A stretch of 64,000 nucleotides of DNA from Phyllostachys edulis (taxonomy: Eukaryota; Streptophyta; Magnoliopsida; Poales; Poaceae). Position 1 is the first letter of the stretch. The number at the start of each line of letters is the position of its first letter. Made by a program: the position numbers and the translations under genes. The stretch lies in contig CM070562.1 of assembly GCA_036346405.1 (NCBI GenBank), positions 111,388,412 to 111,452,411 on the forward strand. The letters run 5' to 3'. Shown here one piece after another: positions 24,483 through 36,889 of the stretch. Below the pieces are notes generated by a model. It saw only the letters and a list, made by a program, of their open reading frames with translations, was not told where the DNA came from and searched no databases.

Positions 24483-24835
24483 CATAAACAAAGTATACTT
24501 CGGGTCGCAAGACATCATCATCCGTTTGTAGTGATATACACACATAAATCTAACATTAAAAAGCATACTTGTTTTTTTATACGATGCCTTGATTAGTTAA
24601 AATGCCTACTTGTAGCTTTGAAATCTCATTGTTCCCTTTGACGTAATCTTAAATTCATCTATGCCGGAACTCTGAAGTACACTCAATCTTGCCTAACTGA
24701 TTAATTGGTGGTTGTTCCTCATGTGTACATTATTGAAATGATTGAAAAGTTAGTTAGCTCTAGGCCTGAACATATATAGAGAACAAATCCCATGTCATTT
24801 TTATTGCCTTTTGAGCAACCATCTGGAAAGAAACT
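24483..24835 (+). repeat. Tandem duplication copy A (left part, split by the Tat element)
   Basis: Matches 37047-37390 at roughly 85%, including TATACTTCGGG, TTTTATACGATGCCTT, GAAGTACACTCAAT and GAGCAACCATCTGGAAAGAAA. Copy A continues at 36890-37045 on the other side of the Tat insertion. Confidence 0.85.
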
Positions 24836-25526
24836 TGACGAGGATTAAAACCTCTATGTATTAATTTAATACATAAAAGATCATACGTCTTCATGGTCGT
24901 AACTCCTAAGGCTAACGACCTCACTGGTTGTGAGGATTCCAGAGGTTACACGATGGGTACCCTGGTCGGACAAGGTCAGTGTGCCAGTTCACCCGTAGTA
25001 GCGCTCGAAAAGCTATGAACTGGCATTTCTTACCGTATGATGAATGGAACACGTGTTATATGTTCCAAACCGTGCGATGATATAATCCTAAGACACTAAC
25101 AATTAACTACCCTACGGTTAAGTATCTCACAGACAACCACAAGGAAGTTGGCACACTGTTAACTGCCTTACCGTTCCGACCAGTCGTAACGTTTCACCAG
25201 GGACGCCTTCTCCAGGAGTAACTGCCACCTCTTCAGGAGTTATTTAAGGGTGGAGCGCAGAAGACGAAGGGACAAGGGGAACAAGAGAAGACAAACACAG
25301 AAGCCTAAGCGGTGGAATTAGAAGCAAGACAGTCAGGCTCAAACTTAGAGTCTAAGCCTGATTACTTAGTTAGACATTCCTCACATTCAGTGTATTTAGG
25401 GCAGTGCCTAGTCAGGTCTTGTAAATCCAGTTCATATCAATAAAGAGCAGCCCCCATTCCATCCCAGGATATTTCACATCATTTTCCTCTTTCATTTTCA
25501 TAAGATCGGCGATTTGACCGTCGACA
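24836..25526 (+). repeat. 5' LTR of the Tat element
   Basis: 691 bp, starting TGACGAGGATTAAAACC and ending GACCGTCGACA. It aligns to 36212-36889 with few differences. It retains an 18-base stretch near 25394 that the 3' LTR lacks. A TATA-like TTATTTAAGG occurs at about 25238. Confidence 0.95.
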
Positions 25527-25546
25527 GCTGGCGCCGACCGTGGGGA
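25527..25546 (+). other. Primer binding site of the Tat element
   Basis: GCTGGCGCCGACCGTGGGG directly follows the 5' LTR. It resembles the TGGCGCC-type PBS usual in Tat and Athila elements, one base or two inside the LTR edge. Confidence 0.8.
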
Positions 25547-25623
25547 AGAAGACGTAAGTTTCCTGAAGAAACTCTTCGCTCATACAAACCCTCGCCCAAA
25601 TTCCTGCAATCGCTCATGCGACT

Positions 25624-27931
25624 ATGCCCGGAGTTTGGAATGAGGAGAATTGGTTCAACTTGGCGGACTACGCCGACCTCGACTTGGAAGGATGCATCCG
25701 TGCTATGGAAGAAAATGGCATGTCATCCTCCTCTTCCTCCTCCGCCGGCTCGCACGTCGTCAACGTTAGCGAGGTCGACCGGATGAACGAGAATGTGCCA
25801 CCACTACCAGTGGCGCAATCAGAGGGACCAACCATTCCGATCAGCTCAGAATGTCAGGGGACCTCTTCAAGCTCGGTCTGTCCGACCGGCAAAACAGGTG
25901 AAGAAATTTCAGCGCCACCACTCGAAAATCTCTATACCCTCGATGAAATCATGGCTGAAAGATACTTTCCTACGGCTTCTGGCAATTCTAGGAGTCAACC
26001 GACACCTGGTAATGGCGTTGATGAAGCCCCCACTAGTCGTAGGCCATGTGGGGATGATCACGCTCAGCATACGATCGACGGCTGGTCAGATCAGGCTGAG
26101 GAGACCTCAGGAGGTGCTCATTTCTGACCGCTCTCCGTCGTGGAAACTTTTGGCAGAAGCACTGAGAACCTCTCCATTAGTTACGGTGGAAACTCATCGG
26201 AAGATCGATGCTGGAGGCACGAAGTCAATGCGATCGGAGATGAAAATCAAGATGCCCTACACGGTCCTACATTCTCTACCACGCCATCACGTGTTGTTAG
26301 AGATGATCCAGGCCATCAGGCACCAACTTCCGGAGGCAACAGAGCTGATCGACGTCAATCAGTTAACTCGCCTAGCATTGCCCCACCTAGAGTAACTGAT
26401 AGGACAGAACAAATCCGAAGGTCAGGGGAAGGTTCAGACCTCACGCACACCGACGCATAAGATGAACCACCCGAGACCTTCAGAATCGCTATCTAAAACT
26501 TATGACGTGTTCAAGATATGTTAAATAATTATGATCCTACTTTAGCAGAAACTCCAGGTTTTGTACAGCTCGTAGGTCAAGCATCCAAAATTCTCCAACA
26601 GACCATGCAGCGCACGGAAGCGTACCGGGAACAAAGGGTTCCAGAGAGTCAAACTATGACTTCATGCCAACGTTCCTCCCTCAGCAGGGGACAACATGGT
26701 CATGCTAGGGAACAATCGATACTAAGACCCCCTCGACGATTCCGACAAAGGAGTCATGAGGGGAGAAGGCTATTTCAGGTAGCCACTCCCCCATCACGTC
26801 GAGAAGAACCACCACTTGGACTCAACGATCTCCGACATCGTCTGAATCAAGTGGCCGGTCGGAGGCATCACATCAATGTCCACGATCGGATCTGCACACC
26901 GGAGTTCCAGCGTTCCAATCTTAGGAACCGGTCTCCGACCGATTACAATCCGGCACCTTCTCAGAGAAGGCGCCATGAATCAATCACAGGTTGTCGAGCC
27001 TTCTCTGCAGGGCTCCAAGCTGTGTGTTGGCCTAACCGGTTTCGACCGGCCAACTTGGACAAGTTCAATGGGACTCAAAAGCCATTGGAATTTCTCCAAA
27101 TATATACCACCGCCATCAGAGCTGCTGGTGGCGATGAGAATGTGATGGCCAACTATCTACCCACCGTGCTTGAAGGGTCTACCCGGTCGTGGTTATTGAA
27201 CCTACCGGTCAGATCAATCTATACTTGGGAGCAACTCTGTGATCTTCTAATTGCAAACTTCCAGGGTACGTACGACCGCCCTGGGAAGGGGGATGATCTC
27301 CACCGAATCCGGTAGGGTTCTGATGAAACTTTACGTCAATACATCAAGAGGTTTAGCCAGGTTCACAATTCTATACCCGAAGTCGCAGAGTCATCTGTTA
27401 TTCAGGCTTTTAAAACAGGTCTGAGAAATCGGTGGTTTACGGAGGATATAGCAATGAATCCTTCAAGAACAACCGTTGAGATTTTTGACATGGCCGACAA
27501 GTATGCCACCGCTAGCGAAGCAATCGAGTGGTGCGAAGCCATTAATCGGAAAGACAAGATTCAACAGCCCGGCCTGGACAAACCAGAGAAAAAGAATAAG
27601 AAGTCTCTCAAGAAGAAAAAGAACCGCAGACCCGACGACAAGGAGGTCCTAGCCATTCTTGATAAGCTTATGAAGGGTAAGAAGGACTACACCGGTCGAG
27701 GTAAGACTAAAGCTCCGACCGAGGGGTTCTAGAAAAACAAGAAGTGGTGTCCACTTCACCAGCAGGCAGGGCATGATCTGCGCACCTGTCGAGTCTGGCA
27801 AAAGAAACTAGAGGATTATTATGCAGGTAAAGGACCATTTCCGCAATACAGAACCCCGAGAAACGAGCTCCAAAAGGACAAAAATGGCGGCGAAGAGATG
27901 GAGTACCAAGATCCCCAACACACACCAACAT
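25624..27931 (+). pseudogene. gag of the Tat element (frameshifted)
   Basis: Structural capsid-type protein of the retrotransposon, broken into several frames. 25624-26127 encodes an acidic, serine-rich N-terminus (MPGVWNEENWFNLADYADLD). 26518-27315 reads into the retrotransposon gag core (LDKFNGTQKPLEFLQIY, MANYLPTVLEGSTRSWLLNL, WEQLCDLLIANFQGTY). A stop at 27313-27315 interrupts it, and translation resumes as ETLRQYIKRFSQVHNSIPE and AFKTGLRN. A basic linker (27590-27720) and a knuckle-like CPLHQQAGHDLRTC follow after another stop. Non-functional as it stands. Confidence 0.85.
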
Positions 27932-28059
27932 GATTTTGGAGGATCTTCTTCATCTGAGTCCAAACGTCATCTGAACGCCATGGAGCGGAGGTCAACTCGT
28001 CGAATCTCCGACCATTATCAAGCAATCGAAGTGGTCGGACACGGCAATTTCTTCAAAGA

Positions 28060-28735
28060 AGACGATCGCCCCATCCTTCCACTCGACCGTAAGTTCCTAT
28101 TGTTGTTGAACCAACTATTAATAATTGTAGGGTAAATCGAGTCTTAGTAGATGGAGGTAGTTCTTTGAATATATTATTTGCAGGAGCTTTAAAAGAGATG
28201 CAGGTCCCCATGTCAAAGGTGAAACCAGTGAAATATGCTTTTCATGGCATAGTTTCTGGCTCCACCGCTAAACTGATAGGACAAGTTTCCCTACCGGTTA
28301 CGTTCGAAAGCCCTGATAACTTTCGAACAGAAAAAATTCCGTTTGATGTGGTAAACTTTGAATCCGCATACAACGGAATCCTTGGTTGACCGGCATTAGC
28401 AAAGTTCTTGATAGCCACGCATTACGGTTATCAGAGTCTGAAAATGCCAGGGCCAAAGGGAGTCATCACTATTCGGAGAGATCGGAAAATGGCTTACATA
28501 TGTGATCGAAAATCCTTTGAACTGGTCGATGAACTTCTGATCAGAGAGGCTAATCCATCTACCATGCAGGCCAAACACTCGAGACTGAAGATGACATCCA
28601 AGACCTCCGACCAGACAAAGGAAGTACCACTCGACAAAGGCACTTCTCCGGACAGCGTCAAGTCGCCACCTGAGTCAGGAAATACTGACTCATTTACCCG
28701 CAAGATTCTGGTCGAGGCAAGACTCGACCCCAAAT
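28060..28735 (+). pseudogene. Aspartic protease region of the Tat element
   Basis: Retropepsin-like segment: VLVDGGSSLNILFAGAL at about 28140-28200 (D-G-G-S in place of the more usual D-T/S-G-S), YNGILG at 28372-28389, then a stop directly after it. Downstream continues as KFLIATHYGYQSLKMPGP. Decayed. Confidence 0.8.
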
Positions 28736-29402
28736 AGGACGAGTCGCTCGTCTCCTTCCTCCGAGCGAATCAGGACGTGTTTGCCTGGCAAACATCCGAT
28801 ATGCTTGGAGTCCCCCGGGAGGTGATCAAGCACAGGCTAGCTCTCTAGCCTGATAAAAAACCGATCAAGCAGAAGCTGCGACGTTTTGCACCCGATCGGA
28901 AGGAAGCAATCCAGTCGGAGATTGACAAACTCCTCAAGGTTAAGTTTATTCGTGAAGTCGACCACCCTCAGTGGCTTGCCAATCCTGTAATGGTTAGAAA
29001 AAATAATGGGAAATAGCGAATGTGTATCGACTTTACAGACCTTAATAAAGCTTATCCGAAGGATGATTTTCCCCTTCCACGCATTGACCAACTCGTAGAC
29101 TCTATCTCTGGGTGTGAGTTACTAAGTTTTCTAGATGCGTATTCAGGGTACCACCAGATTAATATGTGTAAAGAAGATGAGGAGAAAACTTCCTTCATCA
29201 CCCCATATGGCACTTCTTGTTATGTTAAGATGCCATTTGGTCTCAAAACGCCGTGCAACTTTTCAAAGGTTGATGCAAAAACCTTTAGTCCACAAATAGG
29301 TCGGAATATAGAAGATTACGTTGACGATCCGGTCGTAAAGACCACCAACGCCGCAATCACATCCCGACTTACAAGAAACTTTCAACAACTTGAGAAGGCA
29401 TA
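28736..29402 (+). pseudogene. Reverse transcriptase of the Tat element
   Basis: Palm and fingers motifs of a Ty3/gypsy RT: RRFAPDRKEAIQSEIDKLL, FIREVDHPQW, a stop at 29014-29016, RMCIDFTDLNKAYPKDDFPL, LSFLDAYSGYHQI, KTSFITPYG, YVKMPFGLKTP and the active-site YVDD at about 29318-29330. Additional stops lie at 28736-28738 and 28846-28848. The residue after YVDD is Pro where a hydrophobic residue is usual. Inactive. Confidence 0.9.
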
Positions 29403-30055
29403 ACCTCAAGTTGAATCCTAAAAGTGTGTGTTCGGAGTTTCTGCTGAAAACCGCTTTCGGTTTCCTAGTCTCGGCTAGAGGTATTGAAGCAAACCCAGTT
29501 AAAATAGCGGCCATCGACCAGATGCGCCCTCCGACCACAAAGAAGGAAGTCCAAAAACTAACCGGCTGTATGGCAGCACTAAATCGTTTCATAGCAAGGT
29601 TAGGGGAAAAAGGATTACTTTCTTTAAACTTCTTCGGAAACATGGGAGTTTCGAGTGGACTAAAGAGGCTAACGATGCCTTTGAAGAACTTAAAAGTACC
29701 TTATGAGTACCCCGGTCTTAGTCTCTCCGAGATCCGGAGAAACATTGCTAATTTACGTGGCAGCAACACCACAAACAGTAAGCAGTGTACTGGTAACATC
29801 CAACGACCAATTTATTACGTAAGCGAAGTCTTACATGGACCAAAAGAAAGATACCCACAGGTACAAAAGTTGCTCTATGGTCTCCTTATGTCTTCAAGGA
29901 AGCTAAGACATTACTTTCGAGCCCACAAAGTGGTCGTCTCGACCGGATATCCCTTGGTCAAGTCCTTGGAAACAGGAATCATCGGGGATTTAATAGCAAA
30001 ATGGGCGGTTGAGCTAGGGCGTTTGACCTCCATTTTATTTCACGAACAGCAATAA
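29403..30055 (+). pseudogene. Connection and first RNase H of the Tat element
   Basis: Follows the RT after a frame break. HNLKLNPKSVCSEF and GFLVSARGIEANPVKI (RT end) are followed by LTGCMAALNRFIARLGEKG. The degraded RNase H has PIYYVSEVLHGPKERYPQVQ and LRHYFRAHKVVV. The catalytic region is partly deleted. Confidence 0.8.
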
Positions 30056-30129
30056 AGTCCCAGGCAATAGCAGAATTCATTGCCGAATGGACAAACCCTG
30101 GACCCACCCAAGGGCCCGAGTACGAACAC

Positions 30130-30530
30130 CACGAGGAGTGGACAATGTACTTTGACGGTTCCTTGATGTTAAAAGGATCAGGGGTTGGAGTGGTCTTGAT
30201 ATCCCCTACTGGCAAACACATCAAGTACGTCATCCAGTTAAATTTTTCTGCCACAAATAATGTGGCAGAATATGAAAGTTTACTAGCAGGACTCCGAGCA
30301 GCTCGTTCGCTCGGGATTCGCAGATTACTAGTGAAAGACGATTCTCAACTAATAGCGAATCAAGTAGAGAAAGAGTATCAATGCTCGAGTACCAAGATGT
30401 CATCTTATCTGGCGAAAGTACGAAAAATCGAGAAGAACTTCTTCGGTTTCCAGATCCAACATATTCCTAGAAAGGAAAACTTTCTAGCAGACCAGTTGGC
30501 ATGGATGGCCTCCACGAGGTCGACCGTCCC
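30130..30530 (+). pseudogene. Second (archaeal-type) RNase H of the Tat element
   Basis: YFDGSLMLKGSGVGVVLISP at 30148 carries the first catalytic Asp. NNVAEYESLLAGLRAA carries the Glu, and LLVKDDSQLIANQV the next Asp. IQHIPRKENFLADQLAWMAS carries the last Asp. This second RNase H, placed between RT-RH and integrase, is characteristic of the Tat lineage. The frame is open across this domain and into the integrase N-terminus (30145-31158). Confidence 0.9.
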
Positions 30531-31425
30531 GCCCGGAGTTTTTCTCGAGCAACTCGATTCACCCTCGGTAGTCGAGCCTTCCGAGAACATACATGATTCT
30601 TTACTGGTCGTACAAACCGATCAAAGGAACATGGATGCTCCACAGGTCGTTGACGGTTGGCGCTGTCACGATCAAGGTAGAGACTGGATGACATCGATCT
30701 ACAATTATCTTCAGCATGACATAATTCCAGAAGATGATGTAGAGGCTGATCGTATAGCACGAAAAGCCAAATCATATACTCTAATCGAACATACCTTGTA
30801 TAAACGAGGATCTCATGGAGTGTTGATGAGATGCATATCTCAAATGGATGGCATTAAGTTGCTAACCGAAATCCATGAAGGAGTCTGTGGAGCACATCAT
30901 TCCTCTGTAACTTTGGTCGGTAAAGCCTTGAGCAAGGATATTCTCGCCAATCGCCTTCATGATGCAAAAGAACTTGTGACGAAGTGCGTACAATGTCAGT
31001 TTCATAGCCGACAAGTACATCAGCCAGCACAAGTCTTACAAACAATTCCTCTTTCTTGGCCTTTTTCAACCTGGGGACTGGACATTCTGGGACATTTCCC
31101 AAGAGCACCCGGGGGCTTCGAATTCCTTTTCGTCATGATTGACATGTTTACAAAATAGATCGAGGCCGAGCCAGTTGTTAAAACAACAACTGAGGCCGCT
31201 AAGAGATTCCTCATGAAAAATATGATCACACGATTTGGTGTACCCAGTCGTATAATCACAGATAATAGTGCCCAGTTCTCTAGCAGTCAATTCCAAGAAT
31301 TCTGCGATGAACTTGGTGTCAAAGTTCATTTTGCTTCTGTTGCTCATCCGCAGAGCAACGGAGCAATTGAGCGGGCTAATGGTATCATTATGCAAGGGAT
31401 CAAACGCCGAATATTCACCGCTTAA
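30531..31425 (+). pseudogene. Integrase of the Tat element
   Basis: An HHCC-like region near 30880-31010 (GVCGAHHSS... CVQCQFHS) is followed by the catalytic core: STWGLDILGHFPRAPGG, a stop at 31156-31158, then FGVPSRIITDNSAQFSSSQF and VAHPQSNGAIERANGII. The D, D, E residues can be seen, but the stop between the first Asp and the second interrupts the frame. The C-terminal part after 31425 is scrambled by stops. It would have inserted the cDNA into the genome. Confidence 0.9.
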
Positions 31426-32930
31426 TAAAGCGGTCAGAGCTTGGGTTCAATAACTCCCATCTCAGATATGGGCGTCAACCCACTTACCGGTCGTGCGACC
31501 GTGAAACACCATTCTTTTTAGTTTATGGTGCCAAGCCATGCTTCCTCCGTAACTCAAAATTGGTTTGCTTAAACCGATCATTTTAACGAAAACGATCGTA
31601 ATGAACGAAGACTTCGACGACGCCAATTTCCTTGAAGAACGAGCGAAACCAAGCCCTTGTACGATCGGCGATCTATCAACAAGCCATGCGAAGGTACCAT
31701 AGTCGAAGGTGCAACCTCGCACTTTCTGTGTAGGTGATCGATTCTCGAAAAATTCGTAACCAAGCAAATCACAATAAACTTTCTCCCAAGTGGGAAGGTC
31801 CTTACACTGTGGTCGAAGTTACCTGACCAGGTTCCGTACGACTAGCTATGTCTGATGGGCAAATTTTGTCAAATTCTTGGAACATTGATCAATTGCATAA
31901 GTTCTATGTTTAATTATTTTACATTCTTTCAATTTCAATAAATTCATTTGTTTATTAAGAAGAGTAACATTGCTTATATATATATACCTATACTCTGGTT
32001 GTTCATTATTGTTAATTTAAACTGGTCGGAGAAGACAATCTTCTCTCTGATATCCTTTTTCAAGGATCTCTGTTACTCTATGGCAACGACTTTTATGTCA
32101 TACGCTGTATTGGTCCTAGTCGTGAGCATTCTCTCAATGATTCCCATGCGTGATAACATTCTTTTCTTAAAGAAATATATGAGTAATCAGAGCATCATAC
32201 AAAATAACTTTATATATTGAATGATATGCTCAAGATTATGAAGATTATATTTCATTATTTCAAGATTCTTACGCTCTTGTCCAGCTCATCGGTCGGACAC
32301 GGAAAGCCTCCTAGTCGAAGTCTCTCCTTTTTCGCACGTGGTTCTGCCCACTGGAAGGAGCTTCCTAGCAACGATTCTTTTCTTACGATCCTCGCTACCA
32401 GTCGGATAAAGAGCTTGAACACGTTTCACGAAATATGTTATATGACTTCAGGTCTAAGCATTCCTTCCGACCAGACTTTGGGATAATAGATATAAACAAA
32501 GTTCACTTATAATTTGTTGCATACATTTTTTGCATTTTTTTCTTATGTCGAATACAACAAGGTCTTTTTTATGACCATATACAATTTTTGATTGGTATTT
32601 CGATTATGACAAGCAAGGATCTATAACTAGTCGAAATCGTACGCTAGTTCCGACTACAGTGATTTCCTAGTATTACAACGACCAGTTTTGTCTTAACATC
32701 AGCACATATCTTCAAAAAAAATGGTTTCGACTTTCATTCTCTTTCTTGGCTACCTGCTTGTATAGTAAAGTTCTTCTACTATAAAGCGATTAAAACTAGG
32801 AAATATATGAGAATTTTAAAAGTCAAGCGGGATAAACAAAAGCATTGTTAACGACATAAAATGTAAGTTTTATACATATTCAATATTTTTACATTTGCAG
32901 GGGCCTACTCTAGAAATATTTCCAGACTAA
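31426..32930 (+). other. Decayed integrase tail and non-coding spacer of the Tat element
   Basis: 31426-31860 retains integrase C-terminal similarity in broken frames. 31900-32930 is AT-rich spacer between pol and the antisense ORF region, with no recognisable coding. Confidence 0.6.
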
Positions 32931-35820
32931 TTACTGCTTGATGGAGATCCGACCTCCATTTCCTCTATAACTTTGTCTCCGAGTGGCCCGAGTTCTTCCA
33001 TGAATTTGGTCGCCTCGTCGGTAGGCGATTGAAGTCATCCTCAACAAATTGGAGATTAATGGAGGGTTTGAAGCCTTTAGTTTTGCCAAAACAAAACTAA
33101 CTCCACTAGCAACGCCTGCTTTCATGGTCTGGGCATAGTTCTTCTGAGTAGTCTTGAGCAGATTTTTAAGATCCTCTAAAAGTTGACCTAAGTAGTTCAT
33201 TTTCTCTATTGGATCTTTTAAAGTAGGCAGACTTGATCCTGATCCCATATCAAAGATCATCTTGTTCAAAAATAGAATCTTTTCATCAATACTTTGCACA
33301 AGAGCCGCCTCCTTATCTTGCTCAAATTTCAGAGTCTTCTCTGCTCTGTCTAGCATTTGTGTTTGCTCTACAAGAGTGAAACGATTGATAAGCACAAACA
33401 TAATTGAAGGAAGATAATAAGTCAAGTTTACGACATATTACCTTCAATTCTTTTGTTAAGTGTTTCATTGCTGGTCGTCGCTTCGGCGATCGACCGATCC
33501 CTAACTTTAATTTCTTCTTCAAGCAGAGCTGTCCTGGCTTTCTCAGCCACGATCTCTTCTTTCATTTTCTCCAAATCTATCGAATACGATAAGGGAGAAT
33601 AGTTAGAGAAGGGCAAAGATTTGAAGAAAGAAAAAAGTTAAATGGGAAGTTCTTACTTTCCAATTCGGAGTGTTTTTTCTCCAAATCCTTAATTTGCTGG
33701 GTCAGTCCTCCGACCACAGCAAAGTTCTCGACCAGATGCTGCACAAATAGTATCTTTCCTCTTTAAGTTCCTTGTAAACTTTTGAGAAGTACTATGGAAT
33801 TGGTTGTAGATACTTACCCGGATTGCCACATCATTATAATTGGCAAATATCAGATCAAGATTTGTCTTGATTTGATGATCCGATATCTTTCCCCAAGCCT
33901 CGTTAAGATCCTCATCCTCAATAAATCGAGGACGAAAAGGGAATTGATCAGGTTGGGAGGAACCACCAACATGGGTCAGAACCTGTTGAGGGTCTTCAGT
34001 GGTCTTTTCCTCTCGAAGTTGGAACCACCGATGGGTCCAAATCAAATGTTGGCCTTGACACTGCCGGGGCTTCTTCGACTCTTGCTTCCTCAGAGCTCTA
34101 TCCTCGAAGCACTCGTCGAGGACCTCCACGAGTGCCTGGTCCTCAGGAGGAGTCTGGTCGGAAACAACTGGAATACTCGAAGACCTATGCAAAGCGAAGA
34201 AGGGAAGTTCAAAATACCAAATAATCAAAGAATTATTAAAAGTATGCACTTATATGACCAATTTCATTTGTACATACCTAGTTAATTTCCTAGATTTGAC
34301 TTTGAAGCGCGGAAGAGTAAACTCTGTGCCGTCACTCTTCCTTTTCTTTTCTTCTGATTTTGCCGGTTCCGAACCGGTAGGGTTGGTCAAATCCATTGCA
34401 TTCTCCAACAAGATGTCGGAAGCGATGCCCTCGATCAGTTCGTCAAGGGTTGCGTCCTTGACCATCTGGTCGGACGGAGTGGTTTCACCAACCTCTAGAC
34501 CAGTTGTTTCAGTAACAACTGTCTGGTCGTGAACGATCGGTTTGGGATATATGGCCTCCGCAGTCACGCACTGCTGGCCTTCAGCCTTCTCCACCTAAAT
34601 CAAAAAACGAATTTGGTTAGGTGATGAAATCTTTTATCTAAACTGCATATATATATATATATATATATCCATCTGAAGTGTTCTATTACCTCGGTAGATT
34701 CATCTTCTTCCAGTGCATCCGGGCACGAGTCAGTCGGAACCACAGTGGGATGTTGATCCTCACCAGTTTGTGTGATTCGTAATCCGACTTACTACAAAAA
34801 TAGAGCATGATCAAAAATTTTATCGGAGAATATATATATATGATAAAAGGAATTTTTTGATTATCTACCTTAAGCCTTGCCAGTCTCTCTTTAGCAGGAG
34901 CTATGGCCAAGATTTCAGGGAATCCAGCCTTCTCTCCAGGCTCCCCTGCACAACCTGATCCGCTCTCTAATTTCCTCAGGGGAAAGACCTTTAAAAGAAA
35001 AGGAGAGAAAACAAAACATGGACAGGTTTTAAGGTAGTACATTAATCAAATAAAAAATACTGGTCGGAGTTTATCTCAAAAACTTACCACCTCCTGAGAT
35101 AGCTTCATCACGACCAATGGACCAAAGCAAGGAATGAGTCCAAAGCTTCAGAGGGCTAATCTGACGCTTGGTGAAATCCCTCACCACAGGCCAGGAGGTC
35201 AAGCCCTTGACTCGCAGGTCGTGGATGGCATCCACCCATCTTCCGACCACCCCTGCCTTCTCCACGGTCTTCCTCCACTTGGGGTTTTTATTTGCTCTAA
35301 TTCCGGCGAAGTAGAGGCTATCGTCTCTCGTAACCGTCATGTAGAACCAGTTCTTCTTCCATGACGACCACGAGGATTTCGAGTACATATGGATATACTC
35401 ATCGGCCTTCCCGTCGTGAAGGCGCAATGTACATTCTCCAGGAGTCGCCGTGGATCTCCCCATCACCATTCGGTAGAAATACCTGAAGAGCCTCAAATTC
35501 GGTGGCACTCCTAGGTATGCCTCACACAAATAGGTGAAAATACTAATATTGGCGATGGAATTCGGAGCCAAATTTACTAGTTCTACCCCATAATACTCAA
35601 GAACGCGGAGGAGGAATTTGTGTACCGGCAACCTCAGCCCACATTCGATGTAGGCGAGGAAAACGGGGATTTCCCCATCTTCGCGACTCGGAAAGTGCTC
35701 TCCGATCGCCGATCTCCATTTGATCAGATTCTTGTTTGGAAGCATCCCAATCCTCTCCAATGCCTCAAGTTTTTTCTTGCTCAATTCCAAAGGCAACCAC
35801 TTCGTGATTTGCTTCGACAT
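32931..35820 (-). pseudogene. Antisense accessory ORF of the Tat element (Transposase_28-like)
   Basis: A spliced-looking gene on the strand opposite gag-pol. The first exon, 35820-35088, starts MSKQITKWLPLELSKKKLEA and contains the GEIPVFLAYIECGLRLPVHKF block typical of the plant 'putative gypsy type transposon' family (Pfam PF04195, recalled from memory). It ends at a donor-like GGTG|GTAAGT. Further exon-like segments lie at about 34989-34871, 34594-34266, 34235-33689, 33616-33440 and 33380-32931. The later ones are charged and coiled-coil-like (EKMKEEIVAEKARTALLEEE, LDRAEKTLKFEQDKEAALVQ). Exact joins are uncertain and at least one frame shift seems present (about 34930). Function is not known. 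Such antisense ORFs are reported for Tat-type elements of grasses. Confidence 0.65.
34647..34668 (+). repeat. (AT)n microsatellite
   Basis: About eleven AT dinucleotides in a putative intron of the antisense ORF. Confidence 0.9.
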
Positions 35821-36197
35821 GATGAAAATCCTTAAGGATGAGTATGGTCGTAGGAAGCTTTATGGTCGGAAGAACAAGAAAGGGGTCTAAAGGATTTCTC
35901 TTGGTAAGAAGGTGAAGGGGATCAAAAGGGGATCTGGAAGCGTAAAAATTCTAAAAGCATGACGATGGGGATTTTATAGCTTCTAAATCTTTAATTACGA
36001 TCGGAAGTTTCCCACAAAAGTCCAATGGGCAAAAGCTTCTTTTTTATTCAAACGGACAGAAAAACTCTTCGGTTTCCGAGGCAAGTTCTCAACTTTAAAG
36101 TGAACATAGACCACCTCGTATATCACGATATTAAATGGGGCTCTGCCCGATACGACTTCATCGGAAAAAGGGTATACATACGACCTGTTCATTTAAA

Positions 36198-36211
36198 GTT
36201 CGGGGGCTAGC
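36198..36211 (+). other. Polypurine tract of the Tat element
   Basis: GTTCGGGGGCTAGC directly before the 3' LTR start TGACGAGG. The G run and position fit the plus-strand primer usual in Tat elements. Confidence 0.8.
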
Positions 36212-36889
36212 TGACGAGGATTAAAACCTCTATGTATTAATTTAATACATAAAAGACCATACGTCTTCATGGTCGTACCCCCTAAGGCTAACGACCTCAC
36301 TGGTCGTGAGGATTCCAGAGGTTACACGATGGGTACCCTAGTCGAACAAGGCTGTGTGCCCAGGCTCCGACCAGGTAGCTGCTCGGAAAAGCTATGAACT
36401 GGCATTTATTATCGTATGATGAATGGAACATGTGTTATATGTTCCAAACCGTGCGATGATATAATCCTGAGACACTGACAATTAACTACCCTACAGTTAA
36501 GCATCTCAGAGACAACCGCAAGGAAGTTGGCACACTGTTAACTGCCTTACCGTCCCGACCAGTCGTAACGTTTCACCAGGGACGCCTTCTCCAGGAATAA
36601 CTGCCACCTCTTCAGGAGTTATTTAAGAGTGGAGCGCAGAAGACGAAGGGACAAGGGAATAAGAGAAGACAAACACAGAAGCCTAAGCGGTGGAATTAGA
36701 AGCAAGACAGTTAGGCTCAGACTTAGAGTCTAAGCCTGATTACTTAGTTAGACATTTCTCACATTCAATGTATTTATGGTCTTGTAAATCCAGTTCATAT
36801 TAATAAAGAGCGGCCCCCATTCCATCCCAGGATATTTCACGTCATTTTTCTCTTTTATTTTCATAAGATCGGCGATTCGATCGTCGACA
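36212..36889 (+). repeat. 3' LTR of the Tat element
   Basis: 678 bp, ending GATCGTCGACA and followed by the AAACT target duplication. Compared with the 5' LTR it lacks an 18-base segment (near 36775) and differs by scattered substitutions, many of them C/T. Confidence 0.95.

Larger units (their letters stand above)
24836..36889 (+). mobile_element. Full-length Tat-lineage Ty3/gypsy retrotransposon
   Basis: A 12.05 kb element with both LTRs, a perfect 5-base target duplication AAACT (24831-24835 and 36890-36894), a primer binding site after the 5' LTR and a polypurine tract before the 3' LTR. The internal order is gag, protease, reverse transcriptase, RNase H, a second RNase H, integrase, then a 4.7 kb 3' region with antisense ORFs. 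The dual RNase H and antisense accessory ORF place it in the Tat lineage. Many stops and frameshifts make it non-autonomous now, although the LTRs remain similar. Confidence 0.95.
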
